From Corynebacterium kalinowskii (lineage in GTDB: Bacteria > Actinomycetota > Actinomycetes > Mycobacteriales > Mycobacteriaceae), in the NCBI RefSeq assembly GCF_009734385.1, contig NZ_CP046452.1:2418001-2482000 (forward strand): a DNA stretch of 64,000 nucleotides. Reading direction: 5' to 3'. The position numbers and the translations under genes were made by a program. Below the pieces are notes generated by a model. That model saw only the letters and a list, made by a program, of their open reading frames with translations, ran no database searches and was not told the DNA's origin. Below are positions 41,704-56,000 of this stretch, one piece after another; within the stretch, counting starts at the first letter, position 1; every line of letters starts with the position of its first letter.

Positions 41704-42567
41704 ATGTCTCGATCATCTTGGTCTCTACGCGAGGCTCCTCCGATCAAAGGGGAAACCTGGCTCATCACGGGGGCAACCAGTGGCCTGGGCTTATCGACGG
41801 CACGGGCGGCCGCGGCTCACGGGGCCAGGGTCATTCTCGCGGTGCGCAATGTGGAGCGCGGTCGCCTCCTTGCTGCAGAGCTCGGCAACGCCGAGGTCGT
41901 CCATCTGGAGCTGAGCGACTTAAGCAGCGTGCGCCGCGCTGCGGAATCAGTGGGCGAGATCGACGTGCTGATCAACAACGCCGGCAGTTCCACCATGTCG
42001 CGCAGAGAGACCAGCGACGGCTTCGAGTGGCATCTGGGAGTGAACCTCCTTGCGCCGTTTTTGTTCACAAATTTGGTGCTTGACCGGGTAAAACGCCGCG
42101 TCGTTGTCGTGGTCTCTGTCATGCATCGCTTCGGTTCGATTGATTTTGCAGATCCGCATTTTAGGCATCGCAAGTGGAGCACAGTGTCGGCCTACAGCCA
42201 ATCCAAGCTGGGCGATGTGTTGTGGGCACACGAGCTTTCTGATCGGTTGGCTGCTGCTGGCAGCAGCGTCGATGTGCAGATGGCGCATCCCGGGTGGGCC
42301 AATACTGCAGTGGGTAACCCGACTCGAACGAAGCTTGGCAAGTCTGTGGTGCGCGTGGCGGGAAAGGTGTTGGCCAATCCCACCGACATTGCTTCACTCA
42401 CCACTCAGTTCGCTGCCGCCGAAGAACTCGCGCCAGCGAGCCTGATCGGACCCGCTGGCTTCGGCCAATTACGCGGATTCCCAACGTTAGTCGAGCAGTC
42501 ACCAAAGGTGTTTGACCAGGCATTGACCCGGTGCCTGTGGGACTTCGCAGAGTCCGAAACTAGCTGA
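41704..42567 (+). CDS. short-chain dehydrogenase/reductase
   Basis: A 287-residue SDR enzyme. The cofactor motif TGATSGLGLSTARAAAAHGA (about residues 22-41), NNAG in VLINNAGSS, the catalytic SAYSQSKLGDVLW (Tyr and Lys), and AHPGWANTAVG after it are all present. The sequence style (EWHLGVNLLAPFLFTNL) resembles retinol dehydrogenase-like actinobacterial SDRs. AAAGGAGG precedes the ATG at 41704 with six-base spacing; an earlier ATG at 41680 is less likely. Substrate unknown. Its stop overlaps the VanZ stop by eight bases. Confidence 0.82.
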   Translation: MSRSSWSLREAPPIKGETWLITGATSGLGLSTARAAAAHGARVILAVRNVERGRLLAAELGNAEVVHLELSDLSSVRRAAESVGEIDVLINNAGSSTMSRRETSDGFEWHLGVNLLAPFLFTNLVLDRVKRRVVVVVSVMHRFGSIDFADPHFRHRKWSTVSAYSQSKLGDVLWAHELSDRLAAAGSSVDVQMAHPGWANTAVGNPTRTKLGKSVVRVAGKVLANPTDIASLTTQFAAAEELAPASLIGPAGFGQLRGFPTLVEQSPKVFDQALTRCLWDFAESETS

Positions 42568-43006
42568 ACCGCAGGAGTCCCAGCACGAGCATGCTGACGG
42601 CTGCCGTGAGAATAATGGCCGTGCGCTTCCGGATCCTGCGGTGACTCACGATGGTCGCGCCGATCCACGCGCCGACAACGTTCAAGATCAGGTCGTCGAT
42701 ATCCGAAAAGCCAAGGCGGAAGACGTACTGGGCGGTTTCGATGGCCAGGCTCACCCCGCCCGCGATCCAGAGGGTGCGTCGCCGCGGGAACGGTTCGAAT
42801 TCGAGCAACATGACCACGAGCAGGCCGAAGGGCACGAAGAGCGCCACGTTGAAGATTAGGTTGGTGATCGAGCCCCACCACGGGGTGCTGGTGAAGAAGT
42901 CCTCGAACGGGATGAGCTCAAGTTTGCGCACCCGGTGCGCCCGACTGCTCCACAGCGGGTAGAGCTCGAAAAAGGGTTTGCCGACAGTGACCACGGCCAG
43001 CACCAA
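42560..43006 (-). CDS. VanZ-family membrane protein
   Basis: A 148-residue protein from a TTG start, with three or four membrane helices and the VanZ signature LIPFEDFF near residue 32, TNLIFNVALFVPFGLLVVML (about 47-66) and ETAQYVFRLGFSDIDDLILNVVGAWIG (about 89-115). VanZ proteins confer teicoplanin resistance in some hosts; their function is otherwise unknown. The first helix (GLYCLVLAVVTVG) seems to begin before the TTG, so the true start may be further upstream at a non-standard codon nearer the aldehyde dehydrogenase stop. Confidence 0.78.
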   Translation of the reverse strand: MVLAVVTVGKPFFELYPLWSSRAHRVRKLELIPFEDFFTSTPWWGSITNLIFNVALFVPFGLLVVMLLEFEPFPRRRTLWIAGGVSLAIETAQYVFRLGFSDIDDLILNVVGAWIGATIVSHRRIRKRTAIILTAAVSMLVLGLLRFS

Positions 43007-43047
43007 GCAGTACAGGCCGAGGACGAATGTTGTGATTCGGCGGGCAG

Positions 43048-44439
43048 CTATAAGAACTTCCTCCCCAGTTTCAGCGCGGTGCTCATCACCTGCGCATACG
43101 TTTCGCGTTCCACGATCTTCCCGCCCGAAATCAATACCAGGCGCTGCTCCGCCACGGTACGCGATTCAGTGAACTTCAGCAGGCCCTCCACGCCGTGCCT
43201 GCGTCCCAGCCCGGACGCCTTCCAGCCACCCATCGGCGCATCGATCGAGGCCCACGCCGCGGCGAAGCCCTCGTTGATGTTCACGGTGCCGGCGTGCAGG
43301 CGGCTCGCGATGCGACGGGCCACGCTCGGCTTTGCGACGACCGACGCATTGAGGCCATAGTCCGTGTCATTCGCCCTGGCCACAGCCTCATCCATGGAGT
43401 CCACGGTCTCGAGGTAGACGAGGGGTCCGAATACTTCCTCGCGCTTTACTCGGGCGTCTTCAGGCACGTCCACCAGGATCGTCGGCTGGTACAGCCTGCC
43501 CTCGGGCGGTATGCCGCCGGCCAGGACGCGAGCTCCCTTAGCTACCGCATCTTCGACAAACTCGTGGACCTTGGTGGCATGTTCTTCGCTGATCAGGATG
43601 CCCATGTCGTATTCCCAGCCGCCAACGCCGACCTTCATCTCCTGCGTGCGCTTAACAAAAGCCTCGGTGAACTCCTGGGCAATGGCCCGGTGGACATAGA
43701 TGCGCTCAATGGAGATGCACAGCTGTCCGGAGTTCGCGAAACACGCTTGCGCTGCCACTTCCGCGGCCTTCGCCAGGTCTGCCGATTCGTCCACGATCAG
43801 CGGGTTCTTGCCGCCCAGTTCCGCGGAGTAACCGATCAAGCGCTCACCGGCAATAGCACCGAGCTTGCGACCGGTGGCCGTGGAGCCGGTGAACATCAGA
43901 TAGTCGCAGTTATGCGCAATGGCTTGCCCCACGGTCGCGCCCGACCCCGGAACCACCTGGAACAGATCGCGTGGCAGGCCTGCCTCGAACAGCATCTCAG
44001 CAGCAAGCAGGGCAGTCTCCGGTGTCTTGGAATCAGGCTTCAGCACCACCGCATTTCCGGCTAGCAGCGCCGGGATCGCATCCGACATTGTCAGCGACAA
44101 CGGATAGTTCCACGGAGATATTATTCCCACCACCCCAACGGGATCGCGTTCCACCACGGTGCGCGTCAGCACCGGCAGCGCGCCCTTCTTCCGGCGGGTC
44201 TTCAAAGTCTTCGCGGCGATGTGCGCGTAGTGTCGGGACGTGATTGCCACGTCCAGGACCTCGTCAAATGCGTGGCCGCGGGCTTTACCGGTCTCTTTTT
44301 GAATGACGTCGAGAAGCTCGCTCTGGCGCGCCAACACCGCGTCGTGATAGCGCAGGAAGATCTTCGCTAGCTCCCCAGTGGTGGGGCGATTTCGTTGGGC
44401 GCGGCGCGCGGTTTCTAGGATGTCGCTGAAGTCCGTCAT
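43048..44439 (-). CDS. gabD2: NAD(P)-dependent aldehyde dehydrogenase (succinate-semialdehyde dehydrogenase-like)
   Basis: A 463-residue aldehyde dehydrogenase. Cofactor and catalytic motifs are SPWNYPLSLTMSDAIPALLA (about residues 110-129), the Glu in SAELGGKNPLIVDESAD, and the nucleophilic Cys in CFANSGQLCISIERIYVH. DTDYGLNASV and FGPLVYLETVDSM follow. The overall pattern is that of corynebacterial and mycobacterial succinate-semialdehyde dehydrogenase 2, but the substrate is not proven by sequence. It is divergent from the second SDR gene across 22 bases. Ends in an AGGAAG motif that could serve the VanZ gene downstream. Confidence 0.82.
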   Translation of the reverse strand: MTDFSDILETARRAQRNRPTTGELAKIFLRYHDAVLARQSELLDVIQKETGKARGHAFDEVLDVAITSRHYAHIAAKTLKTRRKKGALPVLTRTVVERDPVGVVGIISPWNYPLSLTMSDAIPALLAGNAVVLKPDSKTPETALLAAEMLFEAGLPRDLFQVVPGSGATVGQAIAHNCDYLMFTGSTATGRKLGAIAGERLIGYSAELGGKNPLIVDESADLAKAAEVAAQACFANSGQLCISIERIYVHRAIAQEFTEAFVKRTQEMKVGVGGWEYDMGILISEEHATKVHEFVEDAVAKGARVLAGGIPPEGRLYQPTILVDVPEDARVKREEVFGPLVYLETVDSMDEAVARANDTDYGLNASVVAKPSVARRIASRLHAGTVNINEGFAAAWASIDAPMGGWKASGLGRRHGVEGLLKFTESRTVAEQRLVLISGGKIVERETYAQVMSTALKLGRKFL

Positions 44440-44461
44440 AGCCCCGAATATAGTCGCGGAT

Positions 44462-49402
<4,941 letters not shown>

Positions 49403-49515
49403 GCGTAATAGTGTACTGCCTTGCCCTTTCGACGGCGCGGTTGGGTTTAGGGTTCCAGCAGGTGGGATTGCATGGCGGTGCTTTCCAGTAAACACAAGCG
49501 ATTAGGCTGAGTCAC

Positions 49516-50124
49516 ATGCCGAACAACCTCTTGGGCCTCACCGATGGAGTGGCGTTGGCACGTGAGGAAGAGCGCCTGACCAAGATTCGGGCAGTCGAAC
49601 TTTTCGACCGCGAGCTTTTGAACGAGCACACCCCAGGAACATTTGAGTGCTTGAGGTTCATTCATCAACACCTATTTCAAGATGTGTATTCATTCGCCGG
49701 TGAGATCCGCAGCGTCGATATTTCAAAAGGCGGATTTCGCTTCGCCTCCGTGTTCTACCTGCCAGCCGCTTTGGACGCTATAGATGCAATGCCACAATCA
49801 AGCTTCGACGAGATCATCGCAAAGTATGTAGAGATGAACATCGCCCACCCATTCCACGAAGGTAACGGTCGCAGCACTCGGATTTGGCTTGATCACGTAC
49901 TAGTCCAGTCTTTGAGGCGAACTGTCGATTGGAGCTTGGTGGACAAGCAGGACTATCTGCTTGCAATGGAACGTAGCCCGGTGAAAGATCTCGAAATCAG
50001 ATCACTGCTCGGCGCAGCGCTGACCGGAGGAGTGCCAGATCGAGCAGCCTTTTTAGAGGGTATCGACGCGAGCTACCGATACGAAGGGTTCGGCACCTAT
50101 CGTGCTGTAGACCTCGGAAAGTGA
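49516..50124 (+). CDS. fic: class III Fic AMP-transferase
   Basis: A 202-residue compact Fic protein. The active-site HPFHEGNGRSTRIWLD starts at His111, and the C-terminal helix carries SYRYEG (Ser186 to Gly191), matching the inhibitory S/T-x-x-x-E-G/N motif; Glu190 would clamp the nucleotide and keep the enzyme inactive, as in Neisseria Fic. LAMERSPVKDLEIRSLLGAAL also resembles that protein. The bound target is not known. It diverges from leuS and has no antitoxin-like neighbour, so it is probably self-inhibited. Confidence 0.87.
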   Translation: MPNNLLGLTDGVALAREEERLTKIRAVELFDRELLNEHTPGTFECLRFIHQHLFQDVYSFAGEIRSVDISKGGFRFASVFYLPAALDAIDAMPQSSFDEIIAKYVEMNIAHPFHEGNGRSTRIWLDHVLVQSLRRTVDWSLVDKQDYLLAMERSPVKDLEIRSLLGAALTGGVPDRAAFLEGIDASYRYEGFGTYRAVDLGK

Positions 50125-50498
50125 ATCGCCCCGTTAACTCCCGAATTGGACTCTCCTTTCATGATTATCTGCTGATTGCCGGTTGTGCTTTCTGTCTTCA
50201 GTAATGAACCCGATATTTCAAGCATTCTCGACGCCCGCCCCAAATTTCTTTGTTCCACAAGTTAACCCAGCAAACCACGCGCACACAAAACCCACCCAGT
50301 AAAGCAATGGTCACCTATCAGCGCTGTTCAGAAGTTGAAAACTTAGCAAATCACACCCCGAACGCGCCCAGAAAATAAGGCCTGAAACGCTATGGCCTGG
50401 ATCACATTCATAGGTTAGAGTGCAACCACAACAGTGACCCCCGTCACTTTCTTGAACACGGCTTCACCCATAAGCCCTAACGCAAGGAATGGTGCACC
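50125..50498. promoter_or_regulatory. intergenic promoter region of the ferredoxin oxidoreductase
   Basis: The gap is 374 bases without a supportable gene. Its clearest element is the palindrome AGTGAC-CCCC-GTCACT at 50433-50448, 51 bases upstream of the ATG, where a regulator could act. A half CRP/GlxR-like TCACA (about 50401) lies nearby but lacks a partner. The AT-rich stretch around 50340-50400 may hold the promoter. Confidence 0.45.
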
Positions 50499-53400
50499 AT
50501 GACCTCCGTAATTGATCCGTCCCGGCCGTCGAAAAGCCAGAAAAGCTCGACAAGCCCAGGCAACCAAACCAGCAGCTTTTCCCTCGAAGACCGCTACACA
50601 AAAGAGCAGGGCACTATCTTGCTCGGCGGTATTCAGGCGCTCGCCCGCATGGTTCGCGACCGCGCTGCGCTCGACCAGCGACTCGGCCTGAACACGGCCT
50701 CGTTCATTTCCGGCTACGAGGGCTCGCCGCTGGCCGGCTACGACCTCGAACTCGCAGGCAAGGCCAAGAAGTTCCTGGATCCTTACAACGTCAAGCACCA
50801 GCCGGCCCTCAATGAGGAAATCGGCGCCACCTCCGTCATGGGCTCCCAGATCGCCCAGCTCAAAGCGGGTATCGACGGCGTTGTCGGCTACTGGTACGGC
50901 AAAGCACCCGGCCTCGACCGCGCTAGCGACGCGTTGCGCCACGCCAACATGATCGGCACCAACAAAAACGGTGGGGCAGTGGCCATCGTCGGTGATGATC
51001 CCGGCGCGAAGTCCTCCACCGTGCCATGTGCCTCCGAGATGGAGCTGGCGGACATGTACATGCCGATCCTCTACCCTGCGGATTCCCAAGACATCCTTGA
51101 CCTGGGTATTCACGCCGCCCTGATGTCCCGCACCTCGGGCCTGTGGACTTCCCTGAAGATCTCCGCGCACGTGGCCGACGGTTCCTCCACGGTCAACCTC
51201 ACGCCTCTCAACCCGAACTTCGGTGACCTGGGGGAGAGCCCGCATGTCCCGAGCGGCCACCTGCTGGGCAAGAACCTGCTGGATCTGGAACGCTCCCAGC
51301 TCGATGTCCGCATGCCACGCGCCGTCGAGTACGCGCGCATCAATGGCCTGAACAAAATCACCACCATGACCGGGGATGACCGCATCGGCATCGTCGCCGC
51401 AGGTAAGACCTACCTAGACGTCTGCTCCGCACTGCAGCGCATGGGATTGACCGAAGAGGATCTGAACCGACGCGGCATCCGCCTGATGAAGCTCGGCATG
51501 GTCTACCCGATGGAGCGCGAGGCGCTCTACCGCTTTATCGACGGCCTAGACGAGGTCATCGTGGTGGAGGAGAAGCGCGACTTCATCGAAACGATGATCC
51601 GCGAGATCCTCTACGACTACCCGCACACCCCGAACGTGCGCGGCAAGACGAACGAGGACGGCTCGGTACTGTTCTCCCGCTTCGGCGAGCTGGACATTGA
51701 CTCCGTCACCAAGGGTCTCGCGCATCGCCTGGGCAAGGTGCACCACGTCGAGGCGGCCGAAAAGTGGCTGGATAGGCCACAGCCACGCACGAAGATCTCA
51801 CTTCCTATCGCTACCCGCACCCCGTACTTCTGCTCGGGCTGCCCGCACAACTCTTCCACCAAGGTGGCGGAAAACTCGCTGGTCGGTGCAGGTATCGGTT
51901 GCCATGCAATGGTCTTGCTTCAGCCAGAGAGCCAAGTCGGCAACGTCGTCGGCGTGACGCAGATGGGTGGCGAGGGTGCGCAGTGGATCGGCATGTCCCC
52001 ATTCGTCGAGCAGACCCACTTCGTCCAGAACCTCGGCGACGGCACCTTCGACCACTCCGGCTCACTCGCCGTCCGCGCCGCTGTGGCATCCGGCGTGAAT
52101 ATCACCTACAAGCTGCTGTTTAACGGCACCGTCGCCATGACCGGCGGTCAGGACCCGGTCGGCGGCAAGAACCTCCGGGAGACCCTGGAAGTCCTTAAGG
52201 CCGAGAAGGTCGCGCGCATCGTAGTCACCACCGATGACGTCCGCACCACCCGCAAGCAGGTGCCGAAAGGCATCGAGGTGCGTCACCGCAATGAAATGAT
52301 CGACATCCAAAAGGAGCTGGCCGAGGTCCCCGGCGTCACGGTCCTCGTCCACGACCAGCACTGCGCCGCCGAGAAGCGTCGCAAGCGCAAGCGCGGCCAG
52401 TTCGAGACCCCTGACCAGCGCATCATGATCAACGAGCGCATCTGCGAGGGCTGCGGCGACTGTGGCGACAAGTCCAACTGCCTCTCCGTCCATCCTGTGG
52501 ACACCGAATTCGGGCGGAAAACGCGCATCGACCAGTCGACCTGCAACCTCGATTTCTCTTGCCTCGAAGGCGACTGCCCGTCCTTCATGGCAATCTCCGG
52601 CATCTCCAAGGTCAAGAGCCTCACCGCCCCTGCTCTGTCCGGCGCAGACCTGCCAGACCCGGAGTTTGCCCAGGTCACTGACTCTTATGGCATCCGCATT
52701 ACCGGTATCGGCGGCACCGGCGTGGTCACTGTCTCCGCGGTGCTCGCCACTGCAGCGCTTATCGACGGCCTCACCGCACGCACCGTGGACATGACCGGCC
52801 TCGCCCAGAAGGGCGGCGCGGTTGTCTCCGATGTGAAGCTGTCCGCGGGCACCGTGAATCAAGCTGCGAAGATCGGCACGGGCGAGGCTGACCTGTACTT
52901 GTGTGCCGATGGTTTGGTGGGCGCGGATAGTAATCATTTGAAGGTGGCATCGCCGTCGAGAAGCGTTGCTGTTCTTTCCACCGCGAAGGTCCCGACCGGC
53001 GAGATGGTCAAGGACGTTAAGGTCGGTTACCCGGCGCTGGATGACATTTCCTCCCGCATCGCCGCGGCGTCCAAGCGACTCGTGCAGCTGAACCCGGTGG
53101 GCTTGACGGAGGAGCTGTTCGGCGACTCCGCCACCGCGAACATTTTCCTGGTCGGCGCTGCTTTCCAGACCGGCGCGCTGCCGATCTCCGCGGCTGCGAT
53201 CGAGGAAGCAATCACCCTGAATGGTGTCGCGGTGGAGCGCAACCTGCAGGCTTTCCGACGCGGTCGTCAGGCCGTCGCCTACCCGGAAGCACTCCAAAAG
53301 ACCCTGGATTCTATGCGCCCCGAGGAAAAGCCACAGCTGACTCACACGCTGGATGACATCGTGCGTCTGCGCGTCCTGGAGCTGCACGAATACCAGAACT

Positions 53401-53978
53401 CCGACTACGCGCACTCATACGTTGCGCTGGTCGACGAGGTCCGCCTCGCAGAGCAAGCTGCAGGTCACGGCACCACCAAGCTTTCCGAGGCGGTCGCTCG
53501 CCACCTGTACAAGCTCATGGCGTACAAGGACGAGTACGAAGTGGCGCGACTAGCCACCGATCCGGTGGTTTACAGCGACGTCGAGGCCGACTTTGGCCCA
53601 GATGCCCGCGTTGCCATCAAGCTGCACCCGCCGGTGCTGCGCGCTCTCGGAATGAACAAGAAGATCTCCCTGGGCCCATGGGCAAAGCCAGTCTTGCGTG
53701 GTCTGGCCGCCGGAAAGCGCCTGCGTGGCACGCCGCTCGATCTGTTCGGCATGACGGAGGAGCGTCGCATCGAGCGTGAACTGATCGCTGAATACCGCTC
53801 GTTCGTGGAGCAACTTGTGGCCAACATGTACAGCGATGTCACCCTGTCTTGGCTGGAGGAGGCCACCCGAGTGGCTGCCTTGCCAGACATGGTCCGCGGC
53901 TTTGGCGAGCTCAAACTCCGCAACGTGGCGACCTACCGCGAAGAGTTCGAAGCTGGGCGAAAGAAGTTGTTTGGCTAG
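50499..53978 (+). CDS. fused indolepyruvate ferredoxin oxidoreductase
   Basis: A 1,159-residue single-chain 2-oxoacid:ferredoxin oxidoreductase joining the alpha and gamma parts (IorA-IorB). Visible parts: an N-terminal pyrimidine domain (NTASFISGYEGSPLAGYDLELA), a thiamine-binding region with FCSGCPHNSSTKVAENSLVGAGIGCHAMV (about 444-472) and GDGTFDHSGSLAVRAAVASGVNITYKLL, a ferredoxin-like section CEGCGDCGDKSNCLSVHP with a later C-x-x-DFSCLEGDCPSF, and the gamma domain IRITGIGGTGVVTVSAVL. It converts aryl-pyruvates (indole-, phenyl- or hydroxyphenylpyruvate) to aryl-acetyl-CoA. With the paa island 26 kb away it could feed phenylalanine carbon into that pathway (inference). Confidence 0.87.
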   Translation: MTSVIDPSRPSKSQKSSTSPGNQTSSFSLEDRYTKEQGTILLGGIQALARMVRDRAALDQRLGLNTASFISGYEGSPLAGYDLELAGKAKKFLDPYNVKHQPALNEEIGATSVMGSQIAQLKAGIDGVVGYWYGKAPGLDRASDALRHANMIGTNKNGGAVAIVGDDPGAKSSTVPCASEMELADMYMPILYPADSQDILDLGIHAALMSRTSGLWTSLKISAHVADGSSTVNLTPLNPNFGDLGESPHVPSGHLLGKNLLDLERSQLDVRMPRAVEYARINGLNKITTMTGDDRIGIVAAGKTYLDVCSALQRMGLTEEDLNRRGIRLMKLGMVYPMEREALYRFIDGLDEVIVVEEKRDFIETMIREILYDYPHTPNVRGKTNEDGSVLFSRFGELDIDSVTKGLAHRLGKVHHVEAAEKWLDRPQPRTKISLPIATRTPYFCSGCPHNSSTKVAENSLVGAGIGCHAMVLLQPESQVGNVVGVTQMGGEGAQWIGMSPFVEQTHFVQNLGDGTFDHSGSLAVRAAVASGVNITYKLLFNGTVAMTGGQDPVGGKNLRETLEVLKAEKVARIVVTTDDVRTTRKQVPKGIEVRHRNEMIDIQKELAEVPGVTVLVHDQHCAAEKRRKRKRGQFETPDQRIMINERICEGCGDCGDKSNCLSVHPVDTEFGRKTRIDQSTCNLDFSCLEGDCPSFMAISGISKVKSLTAPALSGADLPDPEFAQVTDSYGIRITGIGGTGVVTVSAVLATAALIDGLTARTVDMTGLAQKGGAVVSDVKLSAGTVNQAAKIGTGEADLYLCADGLVGADSNHLKVASPSRSVAVLSTAKVPTGEMVKDVKVGYPALDDISSRIAAASKRLVQLNPVGLTEELFGDSATANIFLVGAAFQTGALPISAAAIEEAITLNGVAVERNLQAFRRGRQAVAYPEALQKTLDSMRPEEKPQLTHTLDDIVRLRVLELHEYQNSDYAHSYVALVDEVRLAEQAAGHGTTKLSEAVARHLYKLMAYKDEYEVARLATDPVVYSDVEADFGPDARVAIKLHPPVLRALGMNKKISLGPWAKPVLRGLAAGKRLRGTPLDLFGMTEERRIERELIAEYRSFVEQLVANMYSDVTLSWLEEATRVAALPDMVRGFGELKLRNVATYREEFEAGRKKLFG

Positions 53979-54140
53979 TTCCTGAGCGTCGATCCCCCGC
54001 TAGTGTGTTGGCTTGAGTCACACCAGCGGGGGATCTTTCATGCTGCTATCCAACGGCACTTCATAGGGCTTCCCCATGCTGGGGATTCGTCATCAAGTTG
54101 TTGCCCTGCAAAAGTCCCAGGAACCAGCCATAATGGGTTT

Positions 54141-54539
54141 ATGACCTGCTCACGGCGCATTTTTCTGTTGGGAACAGCCACCACCCTCTCCGGTGCGGTG
54201 CTGGCTGCTTGCTCTGCACTAGGGGAGCAGGAGCCGGAACCAGAGCACATCGCGAAGATGGAGTCCAAGGACATCCCAGTCGGTGGGGCAGTGGCCTTTG
54301 GCAACTTCTTCGTCGCGCAACCCAAGGAGGGCGTGTTCAAGGCTTACTCTGCCGAGTGCACCCACCAGGGTGGCACCGTGGAGATTTTCGAAAACGGCAA
54401 GGGGCGCTGCCGAGAGCACAACTCGACCTTTGACCTCGAGACCGGCGTTCCCGTGTGGGGCCCGGCGCGCGACCCGTTGGAACCAGCGAAGCTAACTAAC
54501 CGTGGCAAGACGCTGTACCTGCAGGGCAAGGACGCCTAG
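54141..54539 (+). CDS. Rieske [2Fe-2S] lipoprotein
   Basis: A 132-residue exported electron-transfer protein. The N-terminus CSRRIFLLGTATTLSGAVLAACS combines a Tat-like twin-Arg with a lipobox (LAAC), suggesting Tat export of a folded iron-sulfur protein and lipid anchoring at Cys24. The Rieske motifs are C-T-H-QGG (CTHQGGTVE, about residues 73-81) and C-x-x-H (CREHNSTFD, about 92-100), both complete. The open frame starts far upstream, but the ATG at 54141 gives the only sensible signal peptide. Function and partner unknown; it follows the ferredoxin oxidoreductase but is separated by about 160 bases. Confidence 0.87.
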   Translation: MTCSRRIFLLGTATTLSGAVLAACSALGEQEPEPEHIAKMESKDIPVGGAVAFGNFFVAQPKEGVFKAYSAECTHQGGTVEIFENGKGRCREHNSTFDLETGVPVWGPARDPLEPAKLTNRGKTLYLQGKDA

Positions 54540-54599
54540 TCTGGGCGGCTAGCTTATCGACGCCGATAGGCGCGGTTCCGGCTGGTAGGGGCTTAACAC

Positions 54600-56000
54600 C
54601 TAATCATTCTTCCGCCCACCGGTAGTCAGTACCCGGCTGCGCAGCGGCTCCACCGCCACCAGTGCGATCAGCGTCAACGCCCAACCGGCCAGCAGGAAGA
54701 TGGAGGCGTTGAGTGCACGAGCGGGAACATCCATGTCGCCAGCGCCGCCGAACATGGCGAACATAATGCCACCGCCGAGCACGAATCCACATAGGCTGAC
54801 CAGCACGATTGGGCCCATGATCTGGAACGTGGCCACTACGAAGTGGAAGCGGCGCGGCACGCCTAGCGCAGAGAGCGCCCTGGTCAGCGATGCTGTTTCA
54901 AAGACGTCGGAAGCTTGTCCCAGCAGGGTAGCCACTGCGGCGATGATGAAGCCGATGACCAGCGTGATCATGACACCAGAGTTGAGATCGCGGAACATCA
55001 TGCCCACTTCGGCATTTTCTTGAAACATGGTGGAAAACTCGTCGTTACCGCGAGGGGAAAGCACGAGCACACCAACAAGGACACCGTAAAACGCAGTAGC
55101 TGCGCAGCGCCGCCAAGCGGCCTTTCCATCGGTGAAGATCCGTCGCGTTGCTACAAAATGCTGGGTGCCTGGCAGCAACCCCATCAGGCGGAACCACAGC
55201 TGCAACACGAGCGGCATGCCGAAATTCAACACGGCCACCATGATGAACACCGCGATCCCCATTCCGATCAGAAATCCGCTCTCCGTTGACGGGGTCTGCA
55301 AGCGCAACCAGAAGAGCCCGCCGAAAATCGCAGCAAGGGTGATAGCGAGACGCCACCACTTGAGTGCTCTCGGGATTTCCCGGCGCGCCACACCAAGTGG
55401 CGAGACCATGACGCGCTGCATGCCGATAACGGAAGAGAGCACCGCGAGGGCAAGAAGAACCAGCGCTACCAGAATGTATCCCCACCAGGGTAAATAGAGA
55501 TCTGTGGCCGACAGTCGGGACCCTTGAAAGCTAAAGCGCGCGCCAATCGGAGCTGTGAACACGGAAAGCAAGAAACCTAGTCCAATGCCGAATACTGCCT
55601 GCATACCGGTTTCAAAAGCCGTGATGCGGGTGATGTCACCCGAGGTGAGACCAATGAGGCGCAGCGCTGCCAGTCGGCGTTCTCGGCCTGAGGCGCCCAA
55701 CACGGCAGCCTGCGAGGTCAGCGCGAAGATCGCAGGCACCAGGAACGCGCAGGCGATGAAGGCGAGTGCCACATAGGTGGTCAAGAGATCATCGTTTTGT
55801 CTGCTTTCATGAATTGGGACCGGTAACTGCAGGCCAGCAGCTTTGCGCTGCCAGAACATCCACGTACCGCCAGCGACAATGAAGGCGATCCAAGAACAGA
55901 CGGTCAGCGAAAAGATCGCTAGACCAGACACCACGCCGGTGCCAGTGCGCGCCGCTAGTGAAGCCTTTTGCAGGTCCCACGACAGTTGCATCATCTTCAT
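54600..56000 (-). CDS. ABC transporter permease (FtsX/MacB-like)
   Basis: A 466-residue permease with roughly eight helices in the FtsX-like arrangement: a helix at about 20-42, a cluster at 90-170 (GIGLGFLLSVFTAPIGARF), a middle pair at 215-265, and the C-terminal FtsX core (TLVIGFIIAAVATLLGQASDVFETASLTRALSALGVPRRFHF, about 348-389, then the final helices). It lies one gene after the ATPase with a four-base overlap. Neighbouring two-component genes suggest drug or peptide sensing and export. Confidence 0.83.
   Translation of the reverse strand: MKMMQLSWDLQKASLAARTGTGVVSGLAIFSLTVCSWIAFIVAGGTWMFWQRKAAGLQLPVPIHESRQNDDLLTTYVALAFIACAFLVPAIFALTSQAAVLGASGRERRLAALRLIGLTSGDITRITAFETGMQAVFGIGLGFLLSVFTAPIGARFSFQGSRLSATDLYLPWWGYILVALVLLALAVLSSVIGMQRVMVSPLGVARREIPRALKWWRLAITLAAIFGGLFWLRLQTPSTESGFLIGMGIAVFIMVAVLNFGMPLVLQLWFRLMGLLPGTQHFVATRRIFTDGKAAWRRCAATAFYGVLVGVLVLSPRGNDEFSTMFQENAEVGMMFRDLNSGVMITLVIGFIIAAVATLLGQASDVFETASLTRALSALGVPRRFHFVVATFQIMGPIVLVSLCGFVLGGGIMFAMFGGAGDMDVPARALNASIFLLAGWALTLIALVAVEPLRSRVLTTGGRKND

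Noticed and set aside
43195..44064. Plus-strand open frame of 289 codons over the aldehyde dehydrogenase
   Set aside because: Antisense to a gene with all catalytic motifs; no start signal and no homology recognised.
52062..53414. Long minus-strand open frame of 450 codons inside the ferredoxin oxidoreductase
   Set aside because: It is fully antisense to a well-conserved gene, has no ribosome-binding site or recognisable motifs, and arises from high-GC codon bias.
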